Positions 15,566 to 25,050 are shown, counted from the first letter of the stretch. The stretch: 64,000 nucleotides of DNA from Actinomycetota bacterium (GCA_028697145.1 JAQVFR010000009.1:1-64000); one strand, 5' to 3'. Notes: generated by a model from the sequence alone, not told the origin. Made by a program: numbers and translations.

Positions 15566-17674
15566 TTACCGCAGGAAGGACGACGACCACGCGGGCCTGT
15601 CCGGCAGCCGGCCCGCCTCCAGCATCTCCCGCCATTCCTCGCCGCTCACGGTGCCGTCCGCGGGCTTCACGAACTCGTAATACGAATAACCAGCCCCCGT
15701 GGCAAGGACCAGCCTCCCCTCCACGGGGACGACGACGTAATATACCAGGGGGCTACCCGCCGCCGCCTGCAGCGACTCACCAAAGCTCTCGTCCGTGTAC
15801 ACGGACGTGGCCAGGGACGGAGAGGCATCGGCCTCCAGCTCCCCCGCTTCCCCTCCCCCCGCGGGAAAGGTGACGAGGTAGCGCATGGTCCCGCCGATGT
15901 CAGCGATGGCCGCGTACTCCTCGTCGCTCAGGGCCTCGCCACGAAGCTCCTTCTCCGCCATGGTCTTGAGCTCCAGCAGGAGACCGTAGAGGGCGTCGAG
16001 CCGTTCCCGCGCCGGCGCCGAGGCCATGCCCCGCCCGTCCAGCCCGCGCCTTATCATATCCGCCACCGCGGCGAGTCGGGCATAGGCCTCGGGGACGGGC
16101 TCCACGTATCCCCCCCGCGCCGCATCCCGGGCCGGCGTGCCCCCCGCTCCGCTCACCGCGGCAAGGGGAGCCCCGTCCCGGCGCATGTCCGCCCACGCTC
16201 CCAGGAAGGAGTAGAGCCCGTGGTCCTCCCAGGACGGCGCCCTCATGAAGGCGGGGTATCCCTCGCCGTATGGCTCGAGCAGAAGGCGGAGGACGTCCAG
16301 GCGGCTCCAGTAGAGGTTGGAGTTGACCTGCGCCGGGTCGATCGCCCTGAACAGCGAACGCAGCCCGTTCATGTTCTCCGCGTAACCCTCGTAGGCGTTT
16401 TCGCCGTAGTACCGGTCCAGGATATCGAGGGCGCGGTCCGAGCCCAGGGCCGCGGGCAGGTCCAGGCCCCGCGGCATGAACCTCTCCGCGACCCGCGGCG
16501 ATACGAGCTGCGCGAAGACGAGGTCCTCCGCATGGCAGGGTTGCGCGAAGAGGCGGAAGGCCGCCGGCGGCTCCGCGACCTCGTATCCCCCGGCCGCCAG
16601 CGTCGCCAGGCGCGGCATCCTCTCCTCCAGGGCGCGTGTCGCGAACCCGTCCACCAGCGCGTCATCGCCGAGGCGGCTCAGCGGGAAGCTGTCCCCGAAG
16701 ACCTCCCGCGCCACGCGGGTACAGGTGTCGGCATCCAGGTCCACGGCGCAGGGGGTGAAAAACGACGTGGTGCGGTAGATGCGGTCCCACGCCTCGTATG
16801 CCCGTTCACCGTCCACCTCTGCCATGTGCAGCGCCCCCACCAGCAGCAGCACCTGGCGGGCCATGCCGCGCCCGGCCGTGACGTCCGCGGGCCCGTTGCC
16901 CGGCCGCGGGTAGAATCCCGTGCAGCCCAGCCAGGTCATGGCCTGGAAATAACCCTCGAGCGTGCCGCCGTCCCGGTAACGGCCGGGCGGCGCATAGCGC
17001 CCGTAGTCCTGCGCGTAAGCGAAGAGCGGAGACGGGCTGGTGCCGGCCATGCCCGCGATGAGCGACAGCTCCTCCTCGACCGCGCCCGCGAGCTCGGAGG
17101 GGACGTCCACATCGGCCCCCAGCAGGCGCGCGGCCACGGCGAGGTAGGCGAGGTTCGCGAGGGCCGCGTCTTTCACCGTGCCCTCGCATCCCTCGTACAT
17201 GCGCATGGACGTATCGAAAAGGGCGCGCACCAGTCCGTTCAGCTCGGCGGCGAGGAACCTCTCCTCGACATCGCCGAGCACGTGCGCACACAGGCGGTCG
17301 AGGGTGTACGTGAGCGCGTCGACGCTGACGAACCTGGGGCCCGTGATGGCCTCGTAGGCCCCGTACAGCGTGTCAGCGCTTCCCGCGACGGCCGCGAACC
17401 CCTGCGCCGCCAGCGCGCTTGCCACCTCGGGCGCGAGCCCGGCCTGCCGCGCTCCCTCGACGCCTGAGAGGCCCGGGGCCACGGAATAGGCGGGAACGCG
17501 CGGGGTGGTGGAGGAGGCCACGGGATAGTAGAGGGCGAAGGCGCCCTGCGGTGCCGGCTTCCCCAAGACCACCTCGGTGGTCCTCTCCCCCCCGCCGCCG
17601 CAGCCGTATGCCAGGAGCGACAGGGACATAAAGGACGCGGCCAGGAAGGCGGTGAAGGCCTTGCGACGCAACAT
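15566..17674 (-). CDS. DUF3160-type lipoprotein
   Basis: 702 residues. A lipoprotein signal (LLAYGC lipobox, Cys near residue 25) is followed by an all-helical extracytoplasmic protein matching the DUF3160 pattern, including YRDGGTLEGYFQAMTWLG and an HxxxVD-type segment. Function of this family is unknown; members are secreted or membrane-anchored. AAAGGAGCGCC precedes the ATG. It is divergent from the lipoprotein gene at 17902, with 227 bp between. Confidence 0.8.
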   Translation of the reverse strand: MLRRKAFTAFLAASFMSLSLLAYGCGGGGERTTEVVLGKPAPQGAFALYYPVASSTTPRVPAYSVAPGLSGVEGARQAGLAPEVASALAAQGFAAVAGSADTLYGAYEAITGPRFVSVDALTYTLDRLCAHVLGDVEERFLAAELNGLVRALFDTSMRMYEGCEGTVKDAALANLAYLAVAARLLGADVDVPSELAGAVEEELSLIAGMAGTSPSPLFAYAQDYGRYAPPGRYRDGGTLEGYFQAMTWLGCTGFYPRPGNGPADVTAGRGMARQVLLLVGALHMAEVDGERAYEAWDRIYRTTSFFTPCAVDLDADTCTRVAREVFGDSFPLSRLGDDALVDGFATRALEERMPRLATLAAGGYEVAEPPAAFRLFAQPCHAEDLVFAQLVSPRVAERFMPRGLDLPAALGSDRALDILDRYYGENAYEGYAENMNGLRSLFRAIDPAQVNSNLYWSRLDVLRLLLEPYGEGYPAFMRAPSWEDHGLYSFLGAWADMRRDGAPLAAVSGAGGTPARDAARGGYVEPVPEAYARLAAVADMIRRGLDGRGMASAPARERLDALYGLLLELKTMAEKELRGEALSDEEYAAIADIGGTMRYLVTFPAGGGEAGELEADASPSLATSVYTDESFGESLQAAAGSPLVYYVVVPVEGRLVLATGAGYSYYEFVKPADGTVSGEEWREMLEAGRLPDRPAWSSSFLR

Positions 17675-17901
17675 GGCGCTCCTTTCCCCTCAGATAGATC
17701 CCGGCGGCAATTATATCAAAGCGCCGCGGCCGTTATTCTTCCTGCATCGTCGTTTTGAACTGCGCCGCGCGCCTCGAGTTGCCCTCCCGTTTCCCGCCCT
17801 TGCCGCCGGGACGCCGTGGAGGTGCGCGGAAAGGGGCTCTTTGGATATCATTGTTAGCGACGGCATGGCCGCGGTTGCCGCCATGCGAAGGAGTGGTCGA
17901 A

Positions 17902-18486
17902 ATGAGAAAACCCTGGCGCATGCGCCTTCCCCGCCGGCAGAGGGCTGGCCCAGGCGCCGTACTCGCGGCGGCTCTGGTCGCGCTGCCCTTCCTGCTTTCA
18001 GCGCTCGCCGGGTGCGGTGAGCAGGAACTCCCGACCCCGCCGCAGGTCGAGGAGGAAACGGCCGCCGCTAACATACCCGGCCTCTCCGCCGACCAGAGCC
18101 GGACCGTGGATCGGTACGGGTATCCCGACCACTTCTTCATCTCCATCGACCCGGAGGGTTCTGAAAGGATCGAGACATGGGTTTATTTCGAGCACGGCAA
18201 GGCCCTCGATTTCGATAACGGGCGCCTCTTCGGCGAGGAGCCCGCCGCGGACGAGTCGGAGAAATATCCGCCCACCGACCTCCGGCCCCAGGACTTCGAC
18301 CTCCTGATGACACCGGGCGAAGCCACCGCGCTGCTGGGCGATCCCCTCTACACACACGCGGTGCAGGACAGCCTCATGCCCGAGAACACCATCGTCATCT
18401 ACGACGGGGTGATACTCCTTTACAGGGGCGAGAGGCTCATGGGGGTCGACACGCAGGTCGCGCCCCCCGGGTTGAACGCGCCTTAG
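17902..18486 (+). CDS. Hypothetical lipoprotein
   Basis: 194 residues. An Arg-rich N-terminus, hydrophobic helix and lipobox LAGC (Cys near residue 38) mark it as a lipoprotein. The mature part is acidic and has no recognised domain; a YPDHFFISIDP segment and GEATALLGDPLYTH recall stress- or SmpA-like folds only loosely. GAAGGAGT lies seven bases before the ATG. A longer upstream extension in frame lacks a site and would bury the signal peptide. Confidence 0.7.
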   Translation: MRKPWRMRLPRRQRAGPGAVLAAALVALPFLLSALAGCGEQELPTPPQVEEETAAANIPGLSADQSRTVDRYGYPDHFFISIDPEGSERIETWVYFEHGKALDFDNGRLFGEEPAADESEKYPPTDLRPQDFDLLMTPGEATALLGDPLYTHAVQDSLMPENTIVIYDGVILLYRGERLMGVDTQVAPPGLNAP

Positions 18487-18563
18487 CTAAAGCCCTCTAC
18501 ACGGCCGGACGAAATCGTCTAATATATAGGGAAAACAAAAGAGGATAGCGGGGAGGATCTATC

Positions 18564-19661
18564 GTGGCGATGAAGCGGTGCCGGGAATGCGGGTTCCCCT
18601 ACTGGCTCAGCAAGCTCATACGCTGGAACGAGAACGGGACCATCACCATGGCCGTCAACCCTGATTACCGCGTGGTGATCATCGAATCGGACTTCCTCTC
18701 CCACATCTTCTCGCGCATCGAGGAGCACCTGGGATTGCCCATCTCGCACCTCGTCTTCGAGGCGCAGCGCAACGCGTCCGTCCACACCATCGATTCGCAG
18801 TTGAACCGGTTTCCATTCACCTTGGGCCGCTGGGGTCCGAGCAAGCGCGTGGTGGTGCGGGCCTTCTGCCACCTGGCGGTGTGGCTCGGACAGGCTTACG
18901 CGCGCCCGCTCCGCTACCGCTCCGGCAAGGGAGGGGAAGCCGTCATCCGCAACCCCTACAACCGCGAACTCATGGCCGCCATCGTCCTGGGGGCATTCGA
19001 GAGCCTGGAGAGAAGGCCGTTCGAGCATGCGTGGACGAAGGAGGACGGGGAGGACGTGGTCTCCATCCGCCCCGTGCAGGCAAGGCCGGAGATATCCAGG
19101 CGTCTCGACCTCGCGTATCCGGCCCTCAAGCCCGGCCACTTTCATATGCCCCGTTGCCGCTCCTGCGGCACCCCCATTGAACTGGGATACCTGCGCTGGA
19201 ACGAGGGCGAGGGCATTATCATGGACAACCGCCGCAACACGCGCCTGACCTTCCTGGACGGCTATGTCCCCACCATAGTCTTCCGGGAGATGGAGAAGGA
19301 ACTCGGGGAGGACATCTATCCCCTGATCATCCAGGCCGAGAAGGACTACACCCACCGGCGCATGCGCGACTTGGGCATGGCCGGCGGCGGCGGAGTGCTC
19401 CCCCGCCGCGAGAGGGAGAGCATCTACGAGAACGCCCTTGCTACCCTGCCGCCCCGCGGCCAGGGCAATCCCGTGGATTACAGGTACGGTTACGACGGCT
19501 TGACCGTAACCGTGGACAACCCCTACAACGAACACCTCCTGGCCGGCCAGATGGCGGCCCTCTTCGAGGTCGCCGAGGGCAAGGCCGCGGAGGTGGAATG
19601 GCATTCCCCCTCCCCCTCGAGCCTCGTGTTCACGGTCAGGTCCGCCGAAGCCCTGGGCTGA
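18564..19661 (+). CDS. Tandem CxxC/V4R-like protein, paralogue A
   Basis: 365 residues made of two copies of one unit. Each begins CxxCGxP (C6/C9 and again near residues 196-199), then a conserved RWNE-type Trp and an acidic-Gly turn, then a helical segment (DFLSHIFSRIEEHLG; IVFREMEKELGEDI). Each closes with NPYN and a short beta segment. The second copy ends the protein. Paralogue B at 54037-55065 has the same double layout. The helix-strand pattern after the knuckle resembles V4R/XylR-N small-molecule domains, which is inference. GTG start with GGAGG seven bases upstream. No operon partner. Confidence 0.65.
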   Translation: MAMKRCRECGFPYWLSKLIRWNENGTITMAVNPDYRVVIIESDFLSHIFSRIEEHLGLPISHLVFEAQRNASVHTIDSQLNRFPFTLGRWGPSKRVVVRAFCHLAVWLGQAYARPLRYRSGKGGEAVIRNPYNRELMAAIVLGAFESLERRPFEHAWTKEDGEDVVSIRPVQARPEISRRLDLAYPALKPGHFHMPRCRSCGTPIELGYLRWNEGEGIIMDNRRNTRLTFLDGYVPTIVFREMEKELGEDIYPLIIQAEKDYTHRRMRDLGMAGGGGVLPRRERESIYENALATLPPRGQGNPVDYRYGYDGLTVTVDNPYNEHLLAGQMAALFEVAEGKAAEVEWHSPSPSSLVFTVRSAEALG

Positions 19662-19689
19662 AAGCGTCTTTGCCCGCCGCGGGCTCGCT

Positions 19690-20067
19690 TCAGGGCCAGT
19701 CCGTGCCGGGGAAGGGGTGGGCGTAAGGCGGCGCCTCGCGGTAGAAGTGCACGACTGCGGTGAGCCTGCGTCCGCTCTCCAGGGTCACCTCCATCTCGCC
19801 TTTCTCGAAGCCGGCCTCGCCCTCGATGACGTCGATTATGCTCACCATCTCCTCGTAGCAACCTTCCAGGGGGACGAGCAGCACGCCGCTGATCGCGGGT
19901 CCCTCCGCGAGGCCCGGTTCCACCAGCAGCGGGTATCCGAAGGGAGTCTCGTACAGACGCCCCGTTATGGTCGCCGGAACGATGTCCCGCACCGTGTGGC
20001 TGATGTGCCGGAACATCTTCTCCCCCGGCTTGAGCGTCCCGTAGACGAATACGGGTACCATGTCCAT
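19690..20067 (-). CDS. Gamma-glutamylcyclotransferase-like (AIG2) protein
   Basis: 125 residues. The N-terminal VFVYGTLKPGE is the signature loop of the GGCT/AIG2 fold, and the acidic IEGEAGFEKGE segment holds the expected catalytic Glu. The family cleaves gamma-glutamyl amines or related amides, releasing pyroglutamate; the substrate here is unknown. ATG at 20067 is chosen (GGAGG 11 bases upstream); a GTG at 20079 overlaps that site. It follows the AGPS-like gene's promoter side, in the same orientation but likely separate. Confidence 0.85.
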   Translation of the reverse strand: MDMVPVFVYGTLKPGEKMFRHISHTVRDIVPATITGRLYETPFGYPLLVEPGLAEGPAISGVLLVPLEGCYEEMVSIIDVIEGEAGFEKGEMEVTLESGRRLTAVVHFYREAPPYAHPFPGTDWP

Positions 20068-20133
20068 GGCGTCACGCACCTCCGCGGCCTCCGCCGTGCG
20101 GTGCCCGGCACCGCCTGTCCATTCCTGCTCTGA

Positions 20134-21816
20134 CTATCGCGCGGGTATGAGCTTCCCCGGATTAAGGATGCAAGCGGGATCCATGACCTTTTTCACGGCC
20201 CTGATCGCCTCGAGGGAGATCTCCCCGACCTCCCGCCGCATCCAGGGAGAATGCTCGTACCCCACCCCGTGATGATGGCTGATCGTCCCCCCGTTCTCCA
20301 CGATGGCCTCGGAGGCCGCCCGCTTGACCCTCTCCCACTGCTCTTCCTCACCGCCCTCCTCCGTCATGGGCGCGAAGAGGGTGTAGTAGAGGGAGGCGCC
20401 TTCCCGGTAAGCATGCGACACGTGACAACCCACCATGCTCCTGCCGCCGCCCTCCTCCAGCGCCGCGCGCAGCGCGCTGCGGACCTCGCCGTAGAGGTGC
20501 AGGAGGTTGTCCCAGGTGGTGGCGGTCTCGATGGTGTCCACCAGCACCCCCCGGTTCATGAGCTGCTCGCGGAAATACGCGGTGTCGTGCCTGCTCTCAT
20601 ACCACTGCCTGCCGGGGCCGGTGCCCAGGTGAAGGCCGCCCAGGCCGCGGCACAAGCGCAATATGCCGGCGCGCATGTATTCCGTCTCCTCCCTCCCGCC
20701 CTCCAAGCCCATGACCATGAAGGCGCCGTCGTCGAAGGAAAAGCCCCTCCTGGCGAGGACCTTGAGGGCCGCCTCCTCTCCCTTTTTCTTCCACTTGTTG
20801 CCGGTGGTGGAGCGGAAGCTCCCGACCAGGGCGGTCTCGGTACGGTCGGAGAGACGTACGCAGGTCGGCACCATGCCCTGCTGCATCATCTCGCGTATGG
20901 CCGAGACCCCCGCCGCGAAATTGCGGAATATCAGCCCGCGGTAGTCGAAGACCTCAGGCATGGGGCGTATCCTCATGGTGGCCTCGGTGATGACGCCGAG
21001 TATCCCCTCGGAACCGATGCAGAACTGGAGCACGGAAGGGCCGGAAGCGGTGTTCGGAACCCTGCGGGTATCGACGACGCCGCGCGGGGTGACCATGCGC
21101 AGGGCCAGCACCATGTCCTCGATGTCCCCGTAGCCGGTCGACTGGCGCCCCGATGCGCGGGTGGCGATCCACCCTCCCAGCGTGGAGTGGTCGAAGCTCT
21201 CCGGGAAATGACCCAGGGTATAACCCTGCTCGTTGAGCTGTTCCTCTATCTCCGGCCCCAGCGCCCCCGCCTGTATCGCGGCCGTCTGCGAGGTCGCCTC
21301 CACGCGCAGGACGCGGTTGAGCCGCGCCAGGTCCAGGCTTAGGGCGCCGTCCCTGTCCTTCGCCAGCGGCTCCACCCCGCCGGTCACGCTCGAGCCCCCG
21401 CCAAAGGGGATGATCTCCAGGTTCCTCGCCTCTCCCATGCGAAGGATGGAGACGATCTCCTCTTCCTCCCTGGGCCACACGACGGCGTCCACCGGCCTGT
21501 CCACGCGGCGCATACGCATGCGCAGCAAGTCGCGGTAACTCTTGCCCATGCTGTGACTGACGCGCTGGAACTTGTCCGTGGAGACGTTCTCGGGCCCGCA
21601 CAGCTCCCGCAGCTCGCGCAGTGCCTCGTCCTCCAGGCGCGGCGCCGGGATGTCTATCTCCTCCAGGCCGGGGTCCGTGAACCTGTCGCGGTCAAGCGCC
21701 ATCCCCAGGTTTTCCCGCATGAAGGGCATGATGTTCTCGCGGTTCTCGACGTCGAACCTGCGGTCCAGGTATCCCCATCCCCACCAGCGGCTCTTACCCT
21801 CCATGTAATCGGACAT
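20134..21816 (-). CDS. FAD-linked oxidase, alkyl-DHAP-synthase-like
   Basis: 560 residues of the VAO/PCMH flavoprotein family. FAD-binding segment FGGGSSVTGGVEPL (near residue 140), then GYGDIEDMVLALRMVTPRG, and the C-terminal HHHGVGYEHSPWM. This His-rich motif is the hallmark that separates alkylglycerone-phosphate synthases from glycolate oxidases. N-terminal RWWGWG also matches that group. In eukaryotes the enzyme forms the ether bond of ether lipids; bacterial homologues often lack proof. ATG at 21816 has GGAGG eight bases upstream; a start 21 bases earlier does not. Confidence 0.85.
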   Translation of the reverse strand: MSDYMEGKSRWWGWGYLDRRFDVENRENIMPFMRENLGMALDRDRFTDPGLEEIDIPAPRLEDEALRELRELCGPENVSTDKFQRVSHSMGKSYRDLLRMRMRRVDRPVDAVVWPREEEEIVSILRMGEARNLEIIPFGGGSSVTGGVEPLAKDRDGALSLDLARLNRVLRVEATSQTAAIQAGALGPEIEEQLNEQGYTLGHFPESFDHSTLGGWIATRASGRQSTGYGDIEDMVLALRMVTPRGVVDTRRVPNTASGPSVLQFCIGSEGILGVITEATMRIRPMPEVFDYRGLIFRNFAAGVSAIREMMQQGMVPTCVRLSDRTETALVGSFRSTTGNKWKKKGEEAALKVLARRGFSFDDGAFMVMGLEGGREETEYMRAGILRLCRGLGGLHLGTGPGRQWYESRHDTAYFREQLMNRGVLVDTIETATTWDNLLHLYGEVRSALRAALEEGGGRSMVGCHVSHAYREGASLYYTLFAPMTEEGGEEEQWERVKRAASEAIVENGGTISHHHGVGYEHSPWMRREVGEISLEAIRAVKKVMDPACILNPGKLIPAR

Positions 21817-21912
21817 GGCAGCGACCTCCACATGCAAAGCAAATACCCGTCTCCATCATTCTACAGCAAAAGGTTATGCGGCCGAAGGCATGCGCGGCGG
21901 GTGGACATCACA

Positions 21913-21943
21913 CCGCGAAGCGGCCTGGAAAGCCGCTTCGCGG
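21913..21943 (-). terminator. Strong hairpin between two minus-strand genes
   Basis: CCGCGAAGCGG and CCGCTTCGCGG pair over 11 bp with a nine-base loop, 21 bp after the lipoprotein gene ends. No T-run; likely a transcription stop or RNA stabiliser. Confidence 0.55.
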
Positions 21944-21963
21944 CAATACGGAGACGCGGGGGC

Positions 21964-22773
21964 TTACTGCGCCAGCTCGATCTCTTGCGCCTGCGCCGCC
22001 TCCGCGGGGAGCTCAACGACTATGTCCTCGCCGTAATCGAAAAGGTCCACTTCCATGGAGCTCGTTACCTCGCCTATCTCGCTCATCCCGCCCATGACGT
22101 ACGACATCTCCATGCGCCGCATGAGCTTGTCCGCCCGGTTGAGCCAGATGCGCAGCTCGGCATGGAAATCCGCCATGGCCTCCTCGGCCATGCTCAGCCA
22201 CTCCTCGGAGACCCCCTCGTCCTGCTCATCCACGTATTTACGGTAGAGGTCCATGACCGCCTGCGCGTATTCCTGGTCCAGTCGAAAGGAGAGCGCGAAG
22301 ACCTCGTCGCTCTCCTCCACGACCTCGATATCCTCGGCCATGTCCGCCATCATCTCCATCTGCTCGGCGTCCACCACCCCAAGGTTCATACCCTGGCTCA
22401 AGTAAGCCCCGGTGCTGGTCTTGGTCCACCCCTGGCCGGGCACGTTCTGGTAATAAACGCCGCCGATGATATAGGCCTCGACCTCGTAGCCGCCCATGTC
22501 TATGAGCATGCGCTGGCGCATCCCGTCGTCGGCGTTCTGGACATCCGCCGTCAGGTCCACGGTCATGGCCTGTCCCTGGCCCCCGCCGCCCGGTGCCCCT
22601 ACCTCCATCCCGACAGTCCCGCTCATGCGGTAGCCGCTCACCTCCAGCATGGCCTGGGAGGCTTCCATGAGAAGGGAAAGGCCGTCCCGGGCCTCGTCCT
22701 TGTCCCCGCCGCCACACCCGGCAAAGGCCAGCAGCAACAGGGCGATCAAAGATGCCGCGATCGTGCGTTTCAT
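21964..22773 (-). CDS. LolA/LppX-like lipoprotein
   Basis: 269 residues. Lipoprotein signal with lipobox FAGC (Cys near residue 20). The mature part has the pattern of DUF6612/LppX-LolA half-barrel proteins: SGYRMSGTVGMEV, then ADVQNADDGMRQRMLIDMGG and a hydrophobic YIIGGVYYQN strand. Relatives bind lipids at the cell surface, which is inference here. AAAGGAGGACATA precedes the ATG. Stands alone, divergent from the phosphoesterase at 22944. Confidence 0.75.
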   Translation of the reverse strand: MKRTIAASLIALLLLAFAGCGGGDKDEARDGLSLLMEASQAMLEVSGYRMSGTVGMEVGAPGGGGQGQAMTVDLTADVQNADDGMRQRMLIDMGGYEVEAYIIGGVYYQNVPGQGWTKTSTGAYLSQGMNLGVVDAEQMEMMADMAEDIEVVEESDEVFALSFRLDQEYAQAVMDLYRKYVDEQDEGVSEEWLSMAEEAMADFHAELRIWLNRADKLMRRMEMSYVMGGMSEIGEVTSSMEVDLFDYGEDIVVELPAEAAQAQEIELAQ

Positions 22774-22912
22774 TATGTCCTCCTTTCCTTGCGTCAATGA
22801 TATGCCATATACAGCGTCCTCACCAGTGCAATCGCGCTTCCCGCTCGCCTCGGGCGCACGAGCTCCCGAACGGCCCTCGAGCGGGCGGTAAGAGGCTCGG
22901 AACATCGTCGTA

Positions 22913-22918
22913 TATAAT
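22913..22918 (+). promoter_or_regulatory. -10 box of the phosphoesterase gene
   Basis: Perfect TATAAT 25 bp upstream of the start codon; no good -35 at 17 bp. Confidence 0.4.
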
Positions 22919-22943
22919 CGATAAAAGACGGAAGGGGGGCGCC

Positions 22944-23708
22944 ATGAGGTTCGCCGTATTCTCCGATATCCACTCCAACCTGGAGGGGCTGCAGGCCGTG
23001 CTGGAAGAAGCGGAGCGGCGGGGGGTTGACGCCCTGCTCTGCTGCGGTGACATCGTCGGATACGGTGCCGATCCCAACGCCTGTGTCGGGCTGGTGCGGG
23101 AAACGGGCGCGCGCTGCATCCAGGGGAACCACGAACGCGGCCTGCGGGAGCTGGACGAGGGCCTGGAGCCGAACATGAACCCCGTGGCCATGGAGGCCCT
23201 GCACTTCACGCGCGCCGCTCTCGGCGACGACCACCGGGAGTGGCTGCTTTCTCTCCCCGAGGAACTCGCCGTCGAGGATTCCCTCTACCTCTTTCACGGC
23301 TCCCCCGCGGACCCTGACGAATACGTCTTCGATTCCTTCGACGCCGCCTACGCGCTCAAGGCCCTGGCTTTTGAGTACCCGCCTCCCGCCAACTTCCTCT
23401 GTTTCATCGGGCACACCCACGTCTGCGCGGCCTACGCCTTCGACGCCGAGAACCACCGCGTGGGAGAGAAAGCCGTCGGCGGCGGCGACCGCTTCCTCGT
23501 GAAGCCCGGAGCGCATTACATGTTCAACGCCGGCAGCTGCGGGCAATATCGCGGCGGCCTTCCCGTCGCCACCCTCTGCATCATGGACGCTGACGAGATG
23601 AACGTGGAATTCCGCTTCCTCCGCTACGACGTGGCGGCGGCGCAGGCCAAGATAGTGGCCGCGGGGCTGCCCGTTTCCCTGGCTCGGAGGCTGGGTATGG
23701 GACAGTAG
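22944..23708 (+). CDS. Metallophosphoesterase (YfcE/MPP-type)
   Basis: 254 residues with all five blocks of the calcineurin-like fold: SDIHSN (near 7), GDIVGYG (near 39), GNHERG (near 63), a FHGSP block near 120 and GHTH (near 160). These supply the dinuclear metal ligands. The family hydrolyses phosphomonoesters, diesters or nucleotides; the substrate is unknown. The ribosome site is GGAAGGGGGG. The downstream HEAT gene starts 26 bp after its end but has its own promoter. Confidence 0.9.
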   Translation: MRFAVFSDIHSNLEGLQAVLEEAERRGVDALLCCGDIVGYGADPNACVGLVRETGARCIQGNHERGLRELDEGLEPNMNPVAMEALHFTRAALGDDHREWLLSLPEELAVEDSLYLFHGSPADPDEYVFDSFDAAYALKALAFEYPPPANFLCFIGHTHVCAAYAFDAENHRVGEKAVGGGDRFLVKPGAHYMFNAGSCGQYRGGLPVATLCIMDADEMNVEFRFLRYDVAAAQAKIVAAGLPVSLARRLGMGQ

Positions 23709-23721
23709 CCGGGCAATGGAA

Positions 23722-23727
23722 TATAAT
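23722..23727 (+). promoter_or_regulatory. -10 box giving a leaderless HEAT transcript
   Basis: TATAAT ends seven bases before the ATG at 23735, and GGGACA lies 17 bp upstream. No ribosome site lies between, so the mRNA would begin at or next to the start codon. Confidence 0.5.
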
Positions 23728-23734
23728 CTTTACC

Positions 23735-24532
23735 ATGAAGGACAGAGAAGAATTACATAATATGGCAGCAAAGGGAGACCTGCGCGGTCTCGTCGAGGCC
23801 ATGGGGGATTCGCAGCCCTACATGCGCTTCGCGGCATCTGACATCCTGGCATCCCAGGGAAAGGGCGCTTTCCCCTACCTGGTCGAGGCCCTTTCCCACG
23901 AGAACCCCGACATCCGCAAGGGAGCGGCCAGGGCGCTGGGCATGATCGGCGACAGGAAGGCGGTGCGCCCCCTCCTGGAACGCCTGGAGAAGGACATCCC
24001 CGGCGTATGCCAGTTCATCGTCGACGCCCTCGCCGATATCGGAGACCCCCAGGTCGTGGACGACCTGTGCAAGACGACGCGCAGCCACAGTCTTTCCCTG
24101 CGCTACAGCGCGGTAAGGGCGTTGGGCAAGCTGGGCGACCGTAAGGCCACGCCCTTCCTGGTGGAGGCCCTGAGCGACGTGGCCAGCATCGTGCGCCTGC
24201 GGGCGGTCGAATCGCTGTCGCACATGGGAGAGCCGAGCCTTTGGGCCCCCATAAGCGAGATGCTCACGGAATCCTCGGCCGGCGTGAGGGCCGTGGCGGC
24301 CCGCGCCCTGGGGGAAATGCACAGCTTGCGGGCTATCGACTGCCTGCTTCCCATGCTCGAGAGCGACATCGAGAGCGACGTGCTCGAAGCCGCCAGGGCC
24401 CTGGGCAGGCTTGGCAGCACGAAGGCCGTGGAGCCCCTGCGGGCGGCGCGGGAACGCGAGGGCAGGGACAGGGTGCTGGAAGCCATAGCGGCGGCGCTGC
24501 AGGCCATAGAGGACTCCAATCCTTACGAGTGA
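23735..24532 (+). CDS. HEAT-repeat protein, small (265 aa)
   Basis: Built almost wholly of about eight 30-residue HEAT/PBS-lyase-type repeats (pattern VR..AA.ALG..G...AV.PL...L). These form a superhelical binding scaffold. No enzymatic domain or export signal. The lyase activity of phycobilin relatives is not implied, because only the repeat fold is shared. It is leaderless by sequence. It is one of three HEAT proteins in the window; the partners are unknown. Confidence 0.85.
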   Translation: MKDREELHNMAAKGDLRGLVEAMGDSQPYMRFAASDILASQGKGAFPYLVEALSHENPDIRKGAARALGMIGDRKAVRPLLERLEKDIPGVCQFIVDALADIGDPQVVDDLCKTTRSHSLSLRYSAVRALGKLGDRKATPFLVEALSDVASIVRLRAVESLSHMGEPSLWAPISEMLTESSAGVRAVAARALGEMHSLRAIDCLLPMLESDIESDVLEAARALGRLGSTKAVEPLRAAREREGRDRVLEAIAAALQAIEDSNPYE

Positions 24533-24686
24533 CGGCACCCCGCCGTCCTCCGCCCGCCGCGGGCTCCCCCGGCACGCGTGCGGGAGGATTTCCACCCAAA
24601 TCAGTTTATTTTCGATGAATAAAGGGAAAATCACTATCGAAGCGAATTATCCTTCAGGAAATAGGGAGATATGAAGGAGGTGACTT

Positions 24687-24968
24687 ATGAACAAGGCGGA
24701 ACTGATCGATGCCGTCGCCAAGGACGGCAAGATTAGCAAGAAGGATGCCGCCGCAGCCGTTGACGCCGTGATCAACACCGTGACCAGTGCTCTGAAGAAG
24801 GGTGACAAGGTCACGCTGGTAGGCTTCGGTACCTGGGAGGTAAGGAAGAGGGCCGCCCGCAAGGGCGTGAACCCCAGGACCGGCGAGGCCATCAAGATCA
24901 AGGCGACCAAGGTCGTGTCCTTCAAGCCCGGAGCGGCGATGAAGCAGGCCGTCGCGGGCAAGAAGTAA
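24687..24968 (+). CDS. hup: HU family histone-like DNA-binding protein
   Basis: 93 residues. Typical HU: MNKAELIDAVA at the N-terminus, GFGTWEVRKRAARKG in the beta-arm and NPRTGEAIKI at the DNA-contact tip, then a basic tail. The dimer bends and compacts DNA. AAGGAGGTGACTT is a near-perfect anti-16S site, consistent with high expression. A strong terminator follows at 25012-25036, and tRNA-Lys lies 120 bp downstream. Confidence 0.96.
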   Translation: MNKAELIDAVAKDGKISKKDAAAAVDAVINTVTSALKKGDKVTLVGFGTWEVRKRAARKGVNPRTGEAIKIKATKVVSFKPGAAMKQAVAGKK

Positions 24969-25011
24969 CACGCGATACACTATTGCATCATAGCCTCTTT
25001 ATCTAGATGAA

Positions 25012-25050
25012 GGCCGCTCCCCCCGCGGGAGCGGCCCGATTATATCTTGC
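25012..25050 (+). terminator. Terminator after HU
   Basis: GGCCGCTCCC pairs with GGGAGCGGCC (10 bp) around a five-base loop at 25012-25036. An AT-rich stretch with a TTTTT follows within 20 bases. Confidence 0.75.

Noticed and set aside
15515..17467. 650-codon open frame antisense to the DUF3160 lipoprotein
   Set aside because: Composition is His/Arg/Gly-rich with no domain; typical shadow frame.
20251..21342. 363-codon frame antisense to the FAD oxidase
   Set aside because: Shadow frame, no support.
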